The position numbers and the translations under genes are program-made. From Sphagnum compactum (taxonomy: Eukaryota; Bryophyta; Sphagnopsida; Sphagnales), in the NCBI GenBank assembly GCA_965153455.1, contig OZ234501.1, positions 5,394,001 to 5,458,000 of the forward strand: 64,000 nucleotides of DNA, in the 5' to 3' direction. Every line of letters starts with the position of its first letter. Position 1 is the first letter of the stretch. The notes under the pieces were generated by a model. The model saw only the letters and a list, made by a program, of their open reading frames with translations, did not search any database and was not told where the DNA came from. Shown piece after piece: positions 12,903 to 24,455 of this stretch.

Positions 12903-13420
12903 CACTACTACATATTATGCCTTTTTACGAAGGGCCAAACAAAAAACCTGAAGGGTTTGCGAAGCAAAAACAACCTGCCATATTTGCGATGCGACACGCA
13001 TCGCAACTTGTGCAGCACCACCCATCGCTAATTTATAATGTACCTTATTTCATCGCAGCACTTTTGCGACATATACCACAAACAAAACTTTACGACCCGC
13101 TAAGTTTCCGTCCACCCTAGCAATATTCCACACTTCGCAACGTTTAATCATACTCAAAACATCGCACATTTTACAATACACACAGTATCGCTACAAACTT
13201 TGAGAGTCACAAGACATCGCAAGCTTGCGTTATTCGGCACCTTGCATTTTGCGTTTGAATATGTATCGCAAACCTCATCACAAATTTTTACAAAACTTTC
13301 CAATGGTGTACGTATCGCAAGTTGTGATGTGCGTTAGCTCGCAAATTAGTGAAAGGGTTACTGGAGAAGGAAGTTTCGCAAAAGGTTTCGCAATGTCATC
13401 TGATTCCCAAAACGCCATAA
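12903..13420. repeat. Left terminus and subterminal motif region of the CACTA element
   Basis: Starts with the CACTA terminal sequence. It carries many copies of TTGCGA/TCGCAA, often paired as an inverted 'gcgatgcg...cgcatcgc' (12985-13005), with further copies through about 13400. In En/Spm the subterminal repeats are binding sites for the TNPA protein. The same role here is inferred from position and density. Confidence 0.7.
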
Positions 13421-13663
13421 AAAAAATAAAAAATCTTTTAAACCAAATGGAAGCTATAAATCCACTTAACCATTATTATAATCTATTTTGCCTTGGCAGA
13501 CTGAGTGAAAATATCATTAAAGTACGCATAGCAGTGCTCCTATTCTTAAAAATAAAATTACACAATGGAGCAGGATAGGTAGAAAATGACACAATGAACA
13601 TTGTGCAGTAATATAGAACCACAAGCCTCAATGGCAATTTGCATAAAAATAATGAGTAGTACA

Positions 13664-16600
13664 TTATACGTGGTCATCATCCACCTCAGAGGTTGTAAAC
13701 ACAACCTCTGGTTTCTCACCTAGAATAGAACGGGACCGTGGCACATATGTGACAACAAGTGACCACTCCTCTGGGTTTGGGGGATAAGGAAGATAAAAAC
13801 ATTGTTCTACATGACTGGGAAAAGTAAATGGCTCTGAAGTTTGCCAATGAGATGGCTGATAACTGGTGGCAAATGTCTTTAACCGTGTGTGTCCGCACTC
13901 ATCCTGAACTACAGTGCAATTTGCACCAGCAAGGTTCACTTTAAACCACTTGCACTTAAACACATACTCTTCAAACTTTGAATGTGCATCATAAGATACC
14001 ACCAAGATCTCTTCCAGCTTTCCATAATGTGGCACAATATCTCGAACAATATTCCTGTCATGCCGACTGCTTCTAGAGTCCTGAATGAATTGCCCTTGAA
14101 CTCCACAGTCAAAGGTGCGCCCCCTCTTTTCATCCAAAATAGAAATCCTGAAATTAATATTGTGTTAGGCATTGTGAGTCAACAACTTATATGATAATAG
14201 AAACTTCATGCCCATAAAAATCATCCTAGAACATTCTAAAAAACTTGTCTGGAATGTGAAGATGAGTTAATATGCCTAATGAAATAGAAAAAATAAATAC
14301 CTGAAATGTCTTCCTTGTGTCCACATTGCTGAACGTGTTGTCACAACTCTCAGTGGTCCATGAACAATGGTGCGAACATCATCTGTGATCTCTGGAAAAC
14401 ATGCTATACTTTCTCCTTGTGCCAACAATTGATCCACTTCAGCCAACTTCTCTTTCATGTACTTATGAAACGTAGGAAAAATCCTTGATCTCCCACTCAT
14501 ACTTTTGGCATTCTCATAGAAGTTCCTCCACTCTTCCATGACATTGCTATTATTCAACATGAATGTGGTCAGCTGAATTAACTCTGTAGGTAATAACATA
14601 TTTGTTTTGATGGCACCAGTCAAACGGTCTTCCTCCTCTTCTCTTTCCTCCATCCAGACATGAGGACATGATGGATCTATAGTGGCCAAGATGTTGGTGC
14701 AATAAAACATGCTCTCTGCTGCCAAGTGTCCTGTTGCCATGCTTCCCTCCACTCGTGCATGGTTACGGACATAACCCTTTAATACTGCCATATATCTTTC
14801 AAGCCAATACATCCACCGACAATGCACAGGACCAGCAATGGCTATTTCATCCACAAGGTGAACTAGTAAATGCACTTGACAATCAAAAAATGATGGAGGG
14901 AAGGCCTTTTCCAACTTGCATACCACCTCTGCTGCTATTACCCTCATTCTTGGAATCTCCTCTACAAATAACTCCTTTGAGCATACCCATCTCAACAGAT
15001 ATCCCAGTGACCAAAGAGCATCTTGTACTTCTGCACTGGCTAAGCCTATTATTGCCACAGACAATATGTGCTGCAGTAAACGATGATAGTCATGTGTCTT
15101 CAGATACCTTGGCCACTTGTGGTCATCGTCCCTACCAAAAGCTTTTTGAAGATTAGCTCCATAACCTGCAACAAGGATCCATAAAATTATACAAAAGTAT
15201 TCTAAACATCCAACAGATAACATTCTATACTTCAAACTTTTTTGCCAGTATAAGGCATACAGATTTAAATATAAATAAAAGCAACAGAGTACTTCTAAAT
15301 TCAACCCTTGCCATCAAAGTTCAAACTTGTAGGGAATCGCATCTCTCCTATGCGATTTCGAAAGTCTTTTCTTTCCTGTGTAGTAAGTGTCCATGGAGCT
15401 GATGGTCGCTGCTCAATACCTGTGTTAGGATCAACAGTAATCCACACATCGGGATGCCTCTCAAAATCCTCACAGGCCTCCCTAAAGTTACTGTCCTTCT
15501 CTCCATAGAGCTGTTTTATGATAGCCTTTCCCACATTTCCCTCAATGTGCATGGGGTCCAAGAGATGACGTATTTTCAACTCACCCCAGTAGGGCAAGCT
15601 GTTGAGTATACCCCACCTTGTCAATCCACTACCCTCAAACACCATAGAATCATTTGGGTCAATAACTCTATTGGCCACATCCCTCCAATATGCAAAAGTG
15701 GTAGGTTCTGGAATATCACGCTCATCACCATAAGGCATGTCAAAAGATGAAAATAAAAGTGGGTCTGATCTCATATCATGTCCCAGTGGAAGAAACTTTG
15801 TATGGCCAAGGTAAACAATTTTGCGAAGATGGCTTGAGTATTTAGCCATGTCCTCCAAACTTGGGCCACATGTAGAGCAGGCCTTGTAGCCTTGAGTTTG
15901 CAGCCCACTTACAAAACCAAACCTTGATTGTAGAAGAACTAAATATTAGAGCAACAAATAATCACAAAACAGAATAATAAAAAAAAATATAGAGGCATGT
16001 GCATGATTTCTTACCAGGATAATCATGCATTGTCCACATGCAGATTGCCCTCAACTTGAATACACATGGTATTCCTCTAGTGGTCTTCCTCCCATCATAT
16101 GCCCATACTCCATCCCATAGCGTTTTGAGCTCATCGACCACTAGTGCTAAGTAGGTGTCTAGGTTTTTCACCTTACTTGGCCCTGGGATAATAAGAGAAA
16201 GCAGCAAAAATCCTTTTTTCATAGACAACCACGGAGGAAGGTTGTAATTCATGACAACAACTGGCCAAACAGAGGTAGGTCGTCCCTTTCCTCCAAGTGA
16301 ATGTGGACTAACACCATCTGATGCTAACCCCAACCTCACATGCCTAGGGTCACGCTCAAACTCTGGCCATGTTGACTCCACATGCTTGTGAGCAGGAGAG
16401 TCAACCGGTAACCTCATAACACCAGGCTCTGATCGATGTTTCTTATGCCAAACCATTAACTCGGCCAAGTCTGTACATCGATACATGTGCAGCAAGCGAG
16501 GAATAATGGGAAACCACCTTACTGATTTCCTGGGCACCTTCTCTGTAAGCATGTGAGGATCATATCGAGCCTCTTCACATGTACTGCACTCCGTTAAATG

Positions 16601-18488
16601 GGCATTGTTCCCATGAAATAACATGCAATCATTAACACATGCATGGACAATTTGATACTCCATGCCTATGGAGGATAAGATCTTTTTAGCCTCCTTCCAA
16701 GATCCTGGCAAAACATTTTCCTTAGGCAGCAAGAGGCTATGACAATACTGGAAAATGTCTAACAACATAGTATTGCTTGCCTTGTGTTTTGCTTGGATGT
16801 TTAACAACCCCAGTATGGCTGCTAAACAGCTTAACCTTGCACCTTGAAAAATAGGTGTTTGAGCATGTGCCTCCGCCTCTTGCCACTGCCGTTGTCCCTG
16901 GGCAGTATGTTGATGACGTGGATCATCTGCATTGGCTCCTTCATCATGTGGGTTGCCAGACATATCATCAACTATGTCAAGTCCAAACCAGTCAACCATG
17001 AAGTCATCCATCGCTTGTTCTTGGTTTGCAGGCAGTGGTGCTTCCTGAACTGGTTGAGAGACACCTTCATCATGAGCAGACAAGTCATTTGATGAAGAAT
17101 GAGTTGATGAAGAGTCTGATTTGTGTGGCATGCCCATTTCCCGATACGTTGCTCTCAACCTCCGTGGCAGCATGTCTTCAGAAGGCCGAATATTCTATGC
17201 AATACCAAATCCAGAAGATCTTAACTATATACCAAGCATAGTTGCATATTACATTATAAATAAAAAATGCCAAAATGCATGTATATAGATATGGTATGTT
17301 ATGTCTTAAACAAAGTACATAGTTCAGAAATGGTGGAATCTTAATTCCACTCATAGTGTGTAAACAACTCATCTCCTGATCTGATGGTCCTAGTAGCTAT
17401 AACCAGGCAATGGTCTTCATGATAAGTTTGGCCATATGGTGCTGGAGGAGGTCCCTCAACAAAAACCCATTCACAATTAGCCCTACGCTTAGGCTGAATC
17501 CCCACTGTACTGTTGATGAAACCAGCAATGTTTCCAGAACGTATGGGGTCTCCATCTATCACCCTCCCATCACTATGCCTCCTAGTGCTACCAGCAAATG
17601 TGTCCATCTTAAGAGCAAAGGTCTTCCACTCAGGATGTTGTGTGAGGATCATGTTCCAATGTTTTCTCTTATAGATAGGCCCACCATAAGGGAACAAAGT
17701 AGGACCCTCTCTACGACAACTAGCTGAATCCTCTATAATGATGTCCTCACAAGCATATACTGCATAGCCATGCCTCTCTCCAAGTGTAAAGGTCTTAACA
17801 ATCCATCGTCTACCCCAAACCACAACCTCCTCATCATAGGGCAAATTATCAAACAACCCAAGAACTGCAGGGTTCCATGACTGGATAATATTGGCACATT
17901 TGCCAGTGAACTCACACATACCCCATTTGCCTTCAACAATAGTCCTAGCATGACCCTCACTTGGACGTTGTGCTTTGGATCGCTGCCTAATGGAGGGCAC
18001 ACGTGGCCTTTCCTCATGATGTGGCTTACTGGCCTCATGAGAGGTACCAATCCCTACAACAAATGCATGCGAAAGTGCATTTCCTATGGCAGCTAAAACC
18101 CCTTATGATAGAACATAGGGTGGTGGTGTCATACGGGAACCCTATTACATTCAAAAAATCACAACAAACCATGGAAGTGAAAATAGTTTCAAAGAGGATT
18201 TCATGAAAAATAACATGTATCAAAGAGGAAAAATGACAATGGTAAAATGACACTTACCACATGAGATGAAGAAGCTCCTGGGGTAAGACCATGATGACGC
18301 CCAAATCGCTGAATGTGTTGAGCACAAACATATGACTTTTGTGAAATCTGACCAACACACTTGGTGCATTGGCAAAGCTGCCGAGGTGGACCACGAGGAG
18401 AATGAGACACCTCTGCCTGCGTATGAGCTGATGTGCCTTCATTTGAGGAGGATGAATCACTAGTGGAGACAACGGAGGAGGAAGACAT
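13664..18488 (-). CDS. CACTA transposase, tnp2/TNPD type
   Basis: Five exons on the minus strand, 18493-18258, 17194-16015, 15938-15306, 15165-14301 and 14147-13664, have GT/AG borders and matching phases. From the ATG at 18488 they encode 1130 residues without a break. Exon 1 is Ser-rich, then has a cysteine/histidine segment (CQCTKCVGQ). Exon 2 and the start of exon 3 carry the Transposase_21 core: the FHGN-type region, WFPIIPRLLHMYR, the acidic motif LGLASDG, and LPPWLSMKKG. A second acidic motif, LLDPMHIEGN, lies near residue 598. Exon 4 is a DUF4218 match (FPPSFFDCQVHLLVHLVDE, CRWMYWLERYM, GHLAAESMFYC). Exon 5 matches DUF4216. The product would cut and join element ends. Further 5' exons may exist. 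The open frame suggests recent activity. Confidence 0.9.
17341..18053 (-). CDS. SET-domain exon inside a transposase intron
   Basis: One open exon of about 236 codons, with acceptor gttgtag at 18054-18060 and a stop at 17343-17341, lies wholly within the transposase intron 18257-17195 on the same strand. Numbering from the codon at 18000, a SET fold runs about 75-219. It begins GERHGYAVYACEDI, then LFPYGG, VIDG, GNIAGFINST (158-165; the usual NHS is NST), ANCEW (174-178), and ends VIATRTIRSGDELFTHYEWN with the C-terminal tyrosine. SET domains transfer methyl groups from S-adenosylmethionine to lysine. No pre-SET or post-SET cysteines are seen. The exon enters in phase 1, which fits the donor at 18623 but not the 18258 donor (phase 0). 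It could therefore be an alternative product. Substrate and activity are unknown. Confidence 0.8.
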
Positions 18489-18622
18489 ATCATCTGTCAC
18501 ATTAATAAGGCACAAACGTAAGGCAAATACCAGATTAGACTTTCAAAAATCATGTGATACAACAATATAAACCCTTGACTACTCTTAAATTGAGACTACC
18601 TAAACCAAAAAGAAATGCATAC

Positions 18623-18690
18623 CTGCATCCAATGTGGGCTCAACAATGCCTATAGGACTGGTTGCCCGAAACCCTTTGGCATGTGCAAAA
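18623..18690 (-). other. Probable shared upstream exon of the transposase/SET locus
   Basis: On the minus strand an open segment reading RATSPIGIVEPTLDA ends at a good donor (CAG|gtatgc) at 18623 in phase 1. Both the zinc-like transposase exon (18493) and the SET exon (18053) can be entered in phase 1. Its 5' border is unclear; a T-rich tract ending in 'caaag' near 18663 may be its acceptor. No start codon is assigned. Confidence 0.45.
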
Positions 18691-18699
18691 AAAACAACA

Positions 18700-19069
18700 A
18701 AATGTTAAAACCTGAATAAATTAAAACTTTGCAAACCCATTGCGAACCCCCCACCATCGCATCCCTCTTGGCATCTGCATATGTTACTTAAACCAAAGCC
18801 CTAAACCCTTTAACTTCCTCCTACATTAGCGAAGCCCCAGATTTCGCAACTCTCTAACTTTGTGAAACTAACAGCATTGCACGGCCTTCGGAAATGCGTC
18901 CGTTAGTCATTTTTGAAACCCAAACTCCTTTGCGATAAATAGCGTAACGCAAGTTGCGATGCGGATTACATCGCAAGACCTGAATTGCCGAAAGTCCTTA
19001 AGCTGGAACGGAATCCCTTGAAGGTGTAGTGTAATCTTTCTGGGGGTCTAGACTAGAGTAGGACGGCGA
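18700..19069. promoter_or_regulatory. Divergent promoter between the two transposon genes
   Basis: The transposase locus reads left and the TNPA-like gene reads right from this 370-bp gap. It contains a cluster of TTGCGA/TCGCAA words at 18830-18985, including an inverted pair around 18957-18976, matching those at the element ends. A CACTA-end-like GGTGTAGTG finishes at 19031 (see findings). If these motifs bind the element's own protein, it could regulate both genes; that is inference. Confidence 0.5.
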
Positions 19070-20903
19070 ATGAATTTGAATTCATTCTCGGCATTACTCG
19101 AGAAGTGTCAAAGGAAAGCTTGGGCAGAGAGGAGGTTGCGGATTGCAATGGCTAGGACTGGTGGAGGGGGTTCTGGGTCTAGAGGAGGTGACAACAATGA
19201 AGAAAGGTTGAGGAAGATGGTTGCTGATCACTTGAGAGCTTTAGAGCTGTTTGCAATTGATACTAGGACACCTGAAGGGCTGGCATCCTTGACAGCCATC
19301 TTAGGTCAAGCATTGCAAGCAGGGCTGACTGCTGGGGAAGCACAAAGAGAGGAGGAGGCAAGGAAGGTTGCAGAAGCCAAGGCAGTAGAGAAGAAGAGAA
19401 AGAGAGATGAGGGAGCAACAACAGGAGCTTTCTCACCTAGAACTCTCGAGAAGAAAAGGAGGAAGGATGAGAGGGATGCCATCAGAAAGGAGAAGCTCGA
19501 CCTGAAGAAAGAGGAGGAGGAGGAGAGGAAGAAGCTCCCTCTGATAACATTGGCAGAGGAGGGAATTCCAACCGAGCTGGCATACACTGGGGCCAAGAGC
19601 ACCATTAGGCACATTGTCTCCACCAACTTTGCACGAGGAGTTGAGTGGGGCACTCTCTCAAAGGCAGAGCAGAAGAGAGTGATAAATCAGGTCAAGGGAG
19701 CATTTCGAAATGGAGGAGAGCTTGATTCATAGTGGATTGCAGACAAGATTTCCAATTCAATGTCTCAAGCAAGATACCATGATAGGATGAAGATTCGTGC
19801 TCACCTGAGAGACCTGAATGTGTACAGGAACTTGGAGAGGCCGCTTCAGTTCTCAGAAGACATCTGGAATGCCTTCTACCAATCTGAGGTGTAGCTGAAA
19901 GCAGCAAGGCAGCTGAAGGAGATCACAGAGCAGCTAGCCAAGGCTTCGAAGGCAAGAGAGTTTGGGAGGTCTGACCGTGACCTGAAGGCACTGGAGCTGA
20001 AGCTTGCTGAATGCCAATCAGTGGTGGACGAGGTTGGTGATCCACCATTGAAGTTCCTCAAGGCTGCAGAGCGAGTGAAACTGGTTCCACCCACCACCCA
20101 CAGGCTAGGGCAAGGTGGCATTCCCAGCCTCAAAGCAGCATTTGTAAGTACCCTCCCTCTCCTCCATTTCTTCCCTGCAAAGATTCGAATAAAGTTGAGT
20201 TTCTGTGGAGTTAAATAGGACTGTTTGCGATACCTTTGCGATGCGAATTGCATCGCAAATATAGGTCAAATGGAGTTTGTTTCGCAAAGATACGATGGGA
20301 TTTGTTTCGCAAGTTTCAGTATGCGAAGGTCTACGCTTCGCAAAAGTGGTCGGAGACTTGAATAGATTCTTTATGCGTTTTTATTGACATGTTGTATTAT
20401 GGGGATAATACAAGAGGTACAAAAGGAAGATCACAGCTGCAGAAATGACAATGGGCCAGGAGCATGGCAAGGAGCATCTTTTTGAACATGTTGATGCACT
20501 ATTGGTGAGTGGGTTTGGTTGGGATTCAATTTCTGTTTGTGTTGAGATTGTTTTCATTTGAATCAAGATTTTCATTTATGGTGTTGACTAAGCTTTGCAT
20601 GTTGAAATGTAGGCATCTGAGGGTGAGAGTGAGAGCTCCCAGGGCAGTAGTGATGAGGAGGAGAGAGGCGCTAGCACTGCTCCCAGTGCTACCACTAATA
20701 GTGGACCCAGTTCATTTGCTAGTCGAAATGCAGGTTCTGCAGGGGGCAAAGATAAAGAGGATAGGGAGGAGGAGGAGGACAAGGAGGAGGGGTAGGGGGA
20801 CGATGAAGAGAGGGAGGAGGATGAGTAGCCTCCCCCTCCACCAGAGAACACTAGGAAGAAAGATTCAAGGAAGAAATCCAAGAGGGGAAGGAAGTTTAGA
20901 TAG
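19070..20903 (+). pseudogene. TNPA-like second gene of the CACTA element, with premature stops
   Basis: Three exons, 19070-20143, 20415-20504 and 20613-20903, join in phase 0 with GT/AG borders. The product starts MNLNSFSALLEK and has a Gly/Ser stretch, a strongly basic and acidic coiled-coil-like middle (KKRKRDE, KKEEEEERKK), then a segment like plant Ptta/En/Spm accessory proteins (WIADKISNSMSQARYHDRMK). It ends in an acidic, proline-flanked, lysine-rich tail. In En/Spm the second protein binds subterminal repeats and regulates excision. In-frame TAG codons occur at 19730, at 19892 and twice in exon 3 (after EDKEEG and EEREEDE). Each reads sensibly if it was once CAG or GAG. I therefore call it a recently disabled gene, although the first 220 codons could still be translated. 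Confidence 0.75.
20219..20350. repeat. TTGCGA/TCGCAA motif cluster inside the TNPA-like gene
   Basis: The intron after 20143 holds at least seven TTGCGA/TCGCAA-type words in about 130 bp, including an inverted 'gcgatgcgaattgcatcgc'. They match the subterminal motifs of this element. They are a sequence observation; a regulatory role is inferred. Confidence 0.6.
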
Positions 20904-20919
20904 ACAGCTAGTGTGTTAG

Positions 20920-21098
20920 ATACCCAAGGGTTGCAAACCCTTTTACATTGTAAATTTTGAAATTTTGATATAGATATTTTTTTTTGCCTTCCAAAGTGAC
21001 TCCAAATGAATATAAACCCTGCTTCCAAAATAAGAATACAGTGCCATGCTCTTGCGATACACAGTGGATCTCAAAACCATTTGCGAGTCATAATTCTT
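20920..21098. repeat. 179-bp direct repeat, left copy
   Basis: Identical to 49250-49428 at 176 of 179 positions, with no length change. All three differences are G here and A in the other copy. It begins 'atacccaagggttgc' and ends 'cataattctt', directly after the TNPA-like gene. The two copies bracket the 28-kb cargo. Confidence 0.9.
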
Positions 21099-21099
21099 C

Positions 21100-21260
21100 C
21101 ACTACTAGAAATTCTGTCATATGCAACCACCATGTTTGCAACTGGGATGCAACTGCCGGTCGCATTTATCTTTGGTTTTTTATGCAACTACAATGGATTT
21201 TTGCCCCCTTTTTGGGTGTGTATGCAACTATGGTGCAACTATGATCACCTTCATCCCAAC
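21100..21260 (+). mobile_element. Left end of a second CACTA family
   Basis: Begins CACTACTAGAAATTCTG at 21100 and is followed by repeated 'atgcaact' words (21131, 21149, 21184, 21222, 21234). This subterminal motif differs from that of the large element. I find no matching inverted end ('ttctagtagtg') before 49250, so it appears truncated or its right end is lost. Confidence 0.6.
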
Positions 21261-22360
21261 CTTTGGATGATTTTTGTGATATATCATCGTATATATTTGA
21301 TATGCATATACTCATAGTTGCATGTGTAACCAAAATATGCCAACTATGGTCTTTTGGTAAGCTAGGTACACATTTTTTGTAGGCATGTCTAGGATTAGGG
21401 CTGCCTACAAATGACAATCCCATTGATAAGGTTTAGGATATAGGTGAAAAATAACTTAATTTATTTTGCCACACCTAAAATAGTGTATCTATCCCCAACT
21501 TTTAGTAGCTTGCTCCACAAATATTTAGAAGACAATTGACAATTGAAGATATCAATTTTACTTACAATAGTTTATCACTTGATGAAGCAAAACAATGTAT
21601 ATGTGTATTCAACAAGAAGGTCCAATTAATCCCCTCAAGATTACAATATGTGGGTTTGACATGTGGAAATAATCTATTTTATTCCAACAATTATCCAGTA
21701 CAAGTGAGGGTCTCATGGCACATATACACCTTATAGTCCATGTAATGCATGAGTTGGTTCCAAAGTTAGCCCTAATAGTCCTGATGGGTAGACATGTGAA
21801 TAAAGCACACATCAGAAACCAGACATGAAAATACATGTTATTATCCCCCTTAACAACCATAACCAGACAATATGCAAACCCTAGAAAGGGTTATAAGTGG
21901 TGGTATATTCATAATGCCAATCAAATATATACTTGAAAAACACGTTACTTGCAAGTGGCAGATTCCACTGTTTCAGCCATAACAAGCACAAGTGGATAGA
22001 AAGAAAGAACACCATTGTGAGAGAAGTCAGAGTGTCTTAGAACAAAATGTCGCTTTCGAACAGCACCATCACCATACATCTTACCCAAAGAATATCTCAG
22101 AATAAGAAGCTCTATCTGAACCCCAACTTCACTCAATACATATATACCTAAAAAACACGTTATATATATATTATCTTCTACTAGTTTGAACCCCGTGCCT
22201 AATGCACAGGTGTGTTATTTCAACAATGTTTGGTTCATGTTTTAGTTTTTTTTAAAAACTTTTATCTTTTTTATTTTTTATTTTTATGTGTTTTCTGTTT
22301 TTATTATTATTTTGTAAAATAAAAATAAAGTGTTTCTTTTTCACTTTTGTATTTTTGTTT
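21261..22360. other. Cargo sequence, no gene recognised
   Basis: AT-rich DNA that may be the interior of the second CACTA element. The short frames have no recognisable domain. Confidence 0.4.
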
Positions 22361-23000
22361 ATTTGGATGCAAGTTTGAAGTTTGGAGAAAGAAGACACAC
22401 CTCATTCTTTTTCAAGTAGGGTTTTTTTTCATTATTATAAGTTTTATTTTTTCTTATTTCCTACTCTTTATTTGGTTTCTTCTTTTTTGTAATTTTAAAA
22501 AAAAATGATTTTACTGTATTTCCCTTTCCTTGTTCATTTGTTTCCATTCCTTTTTTATAGTTTTTGTGTTTTACTTTTTTGTTTATGTTTGTTTCATGTT
22601 TTAATTTTTTCTGTTCTTATTTTGTCTATCTTCATTTTAAAAAAAATTTATGTGTTTATTTATTTATTTAGTTTCTATTTTCTTTTCCAAAAAATATTCT
22701 AGTTTTTCTAATATGTTTTATGATAAAAATAATTTTTTGTTTGATTAGATGTAGGTTTGAAGTTTGGAAAAAGAAGACAAACCTCATTTTTTTTTTCAAG
22801 TATGGTTTTTTTTCTCTTTCTTTTGCTCTCTGTTTTGTTTCTTATTTTTTGTCATCTATTTTTAAAATTTTCTTTTAAGATTATTTTACTGTATTTCCCT
22901 TTTTTGTTTCATGTTTAAGTGTTTACAAAAAGTTTCTAATTGTTAAAGTGTTTTTCTGTTTTTATTTTTTTCTAGTTTTTTTCCTTTTAAAAATATATAT
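22361..23000. repeat. T-rich duplicated block, spacing about 380 bp
   Basis: 'ggatgcaagtttgaagtttg' followed by 'aaagaagaca.acctcatt' occurs at 22361-22430 and again at 22741-22810. 'ttttactgtatttccctttt' then recurs downstream of each. The block is extremely T-rich and non-coding. Confidence 0.6.
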
Positions 23001-23718
23001 TTGTTCTGTTTGGATGGATGACGGGACGGAGAGCATAGTATTCCATCAAGCATGCCCGCTCGCTCGCTCGCGTCTTTCTATCTCGTGTGTAGGACGTTCG
23101 TAACAACAACAGCAACAAGCTGTGCCTCTAGTCCTCAGTCTCTCTCTTCTGTGAAAGTTAAAAAACAACTTGACTTGTAACCAAAGCTCCTACCTCTCTC
23201 AGCAATCTCTCTCAACCAGATCGTTGACGTTGCAGCAACTAGGTAGTGTTGCTGCAGCTGCTGGAAGCCTTCCAGTAATATTATGCTGCTGCTGCCGCCG
23301 CCTAGCTTCTTCTGCAATCTCCTCATGCCCTCAGCAGCAGCTCTTCTGGATGTGGGAGTGTTGCTTGCCGGGTGCAGCAGCACATGAGGTCGGTGGAATA
23401 TGATCTAGAATACATGCACCACCTTCTTGCCTGTCTTCTGTTTTTTCTTTCCTGGAAAAAAAAGTTTCCAGTATAGACGCGGTCCTGGCGCAAATTCGCA
23501 GATTGGGCCAGCCCTTGGAGAGCGAGAGAGAGAGAGAGAGAAAGCGAGCGAGTGTGTGTGTGTGTGTGTGGGGAAGAAGTAGAGATAGACGTTAGAGGGA
23601 GTGCATAAGAGGAGTTTGAGGAGCACCCCTGCAACAAGTTTTTTGCTCAGAAACGAAGTGCATTATCTTCAGGCACCGAAATAACCCTATTTTTTCTTCG
23701 ATTACCATACGACAGCGA
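23001..23718. other. GC-richer island with CAG/CTG clusters and a (GT)n microsatellite
   Basis: Composition differs sharply from the surroundings: CGCTCGCTCG, CTGCTGCTGCCGCCG, a (GA)n tract near 23523 and a (GT)n tract near 23551-23570. It resembles the 5' end of a captured gene on the minus strand. No protein family can be recognised, so no gene is called. Confidence 0.35.
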
Positions 23719-24453
23719 AACATTTAATTCATCCTCCATCTCAACAAAGCTTTGTTACAATTAATACTTATAAATTAAAAGGATATGTGATATATTAAAC
23801 TTTGTGCAAGTGTGAAACTTTAGTACAGTTTACCAAAAATGTCCCAAGATATTTACTAATTAAAATTAACCACGACTCGACACGATCACATACTTTAAAT
23901 ATGCCATACGCCATTGCCATAATGATCCTTTGGGCAAAACAACCCTAGCTATTGGTAGGTCGTCGTAAAAAATAATTCTTGATTTATTTTGTGATACGGC
24001 TTAAGTCGTTCCATACAAATTCATATTAAATACCTCTTTGATGGTAAAGATTTTCAAATTGACAAGTATATTTTATCCATTTTCTCCAAGCTATTTTTTA
24101 ATTTCCCAAGGAGAAAAGTTCGTCCACCCTAAACCCTAAAACGAGATTTGTGGCTGGTGCACCGGTGGGTGTTGGGTCATTCAAGCCCACGAAAAAAAAA
24201 GGGAAATTTTATATGGTGGGAACTTTTTTTCTCGTTTAATCAAGCAATGAACATCCTTGGTGGGCGGGAGTCCTACAATACTCTTGCTTTAAAAAAATGC
24301 AAATGATTACGATCCTAAAACAAAATACGTCCTTACATAGCATTAAATATTTATACCCTATTAAATGTATTCACAAAACATGAACAGACAAAAAAAAATC
24401 CTTGGGTGGTCCACATGTATATCCCAAACATTTGAGGGGTCCAATAAAGCAGA
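23719..24453. repeat. 735-bp dispersed repeat, copy A
   Basis: Aligns over its full length with 27399-28139. Shared landmarks are 'catttaattc.tcctccatc', 'gtgatatattaaactttgtgcaag', 'ttcttgatttattttgtgatacggctt', 'ccctaaaccctaaaacgaga', 'caatgaacatccttgg' and the closing 'ttgaggggtccaa'. No open frame spans it. Confidence 0.8.
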
Positions 24454-24455
24454 TT

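Noticed and set aside
12903-19031. A separate complete 6.1-kb CACTA element with transposase only
   Set aside because: The bases outside the ends (ATA and TAA) do not match. The TNPA-like gene with the same motifs lies beyond. The 50177 end has the matching ATA and the matching satellite flank.
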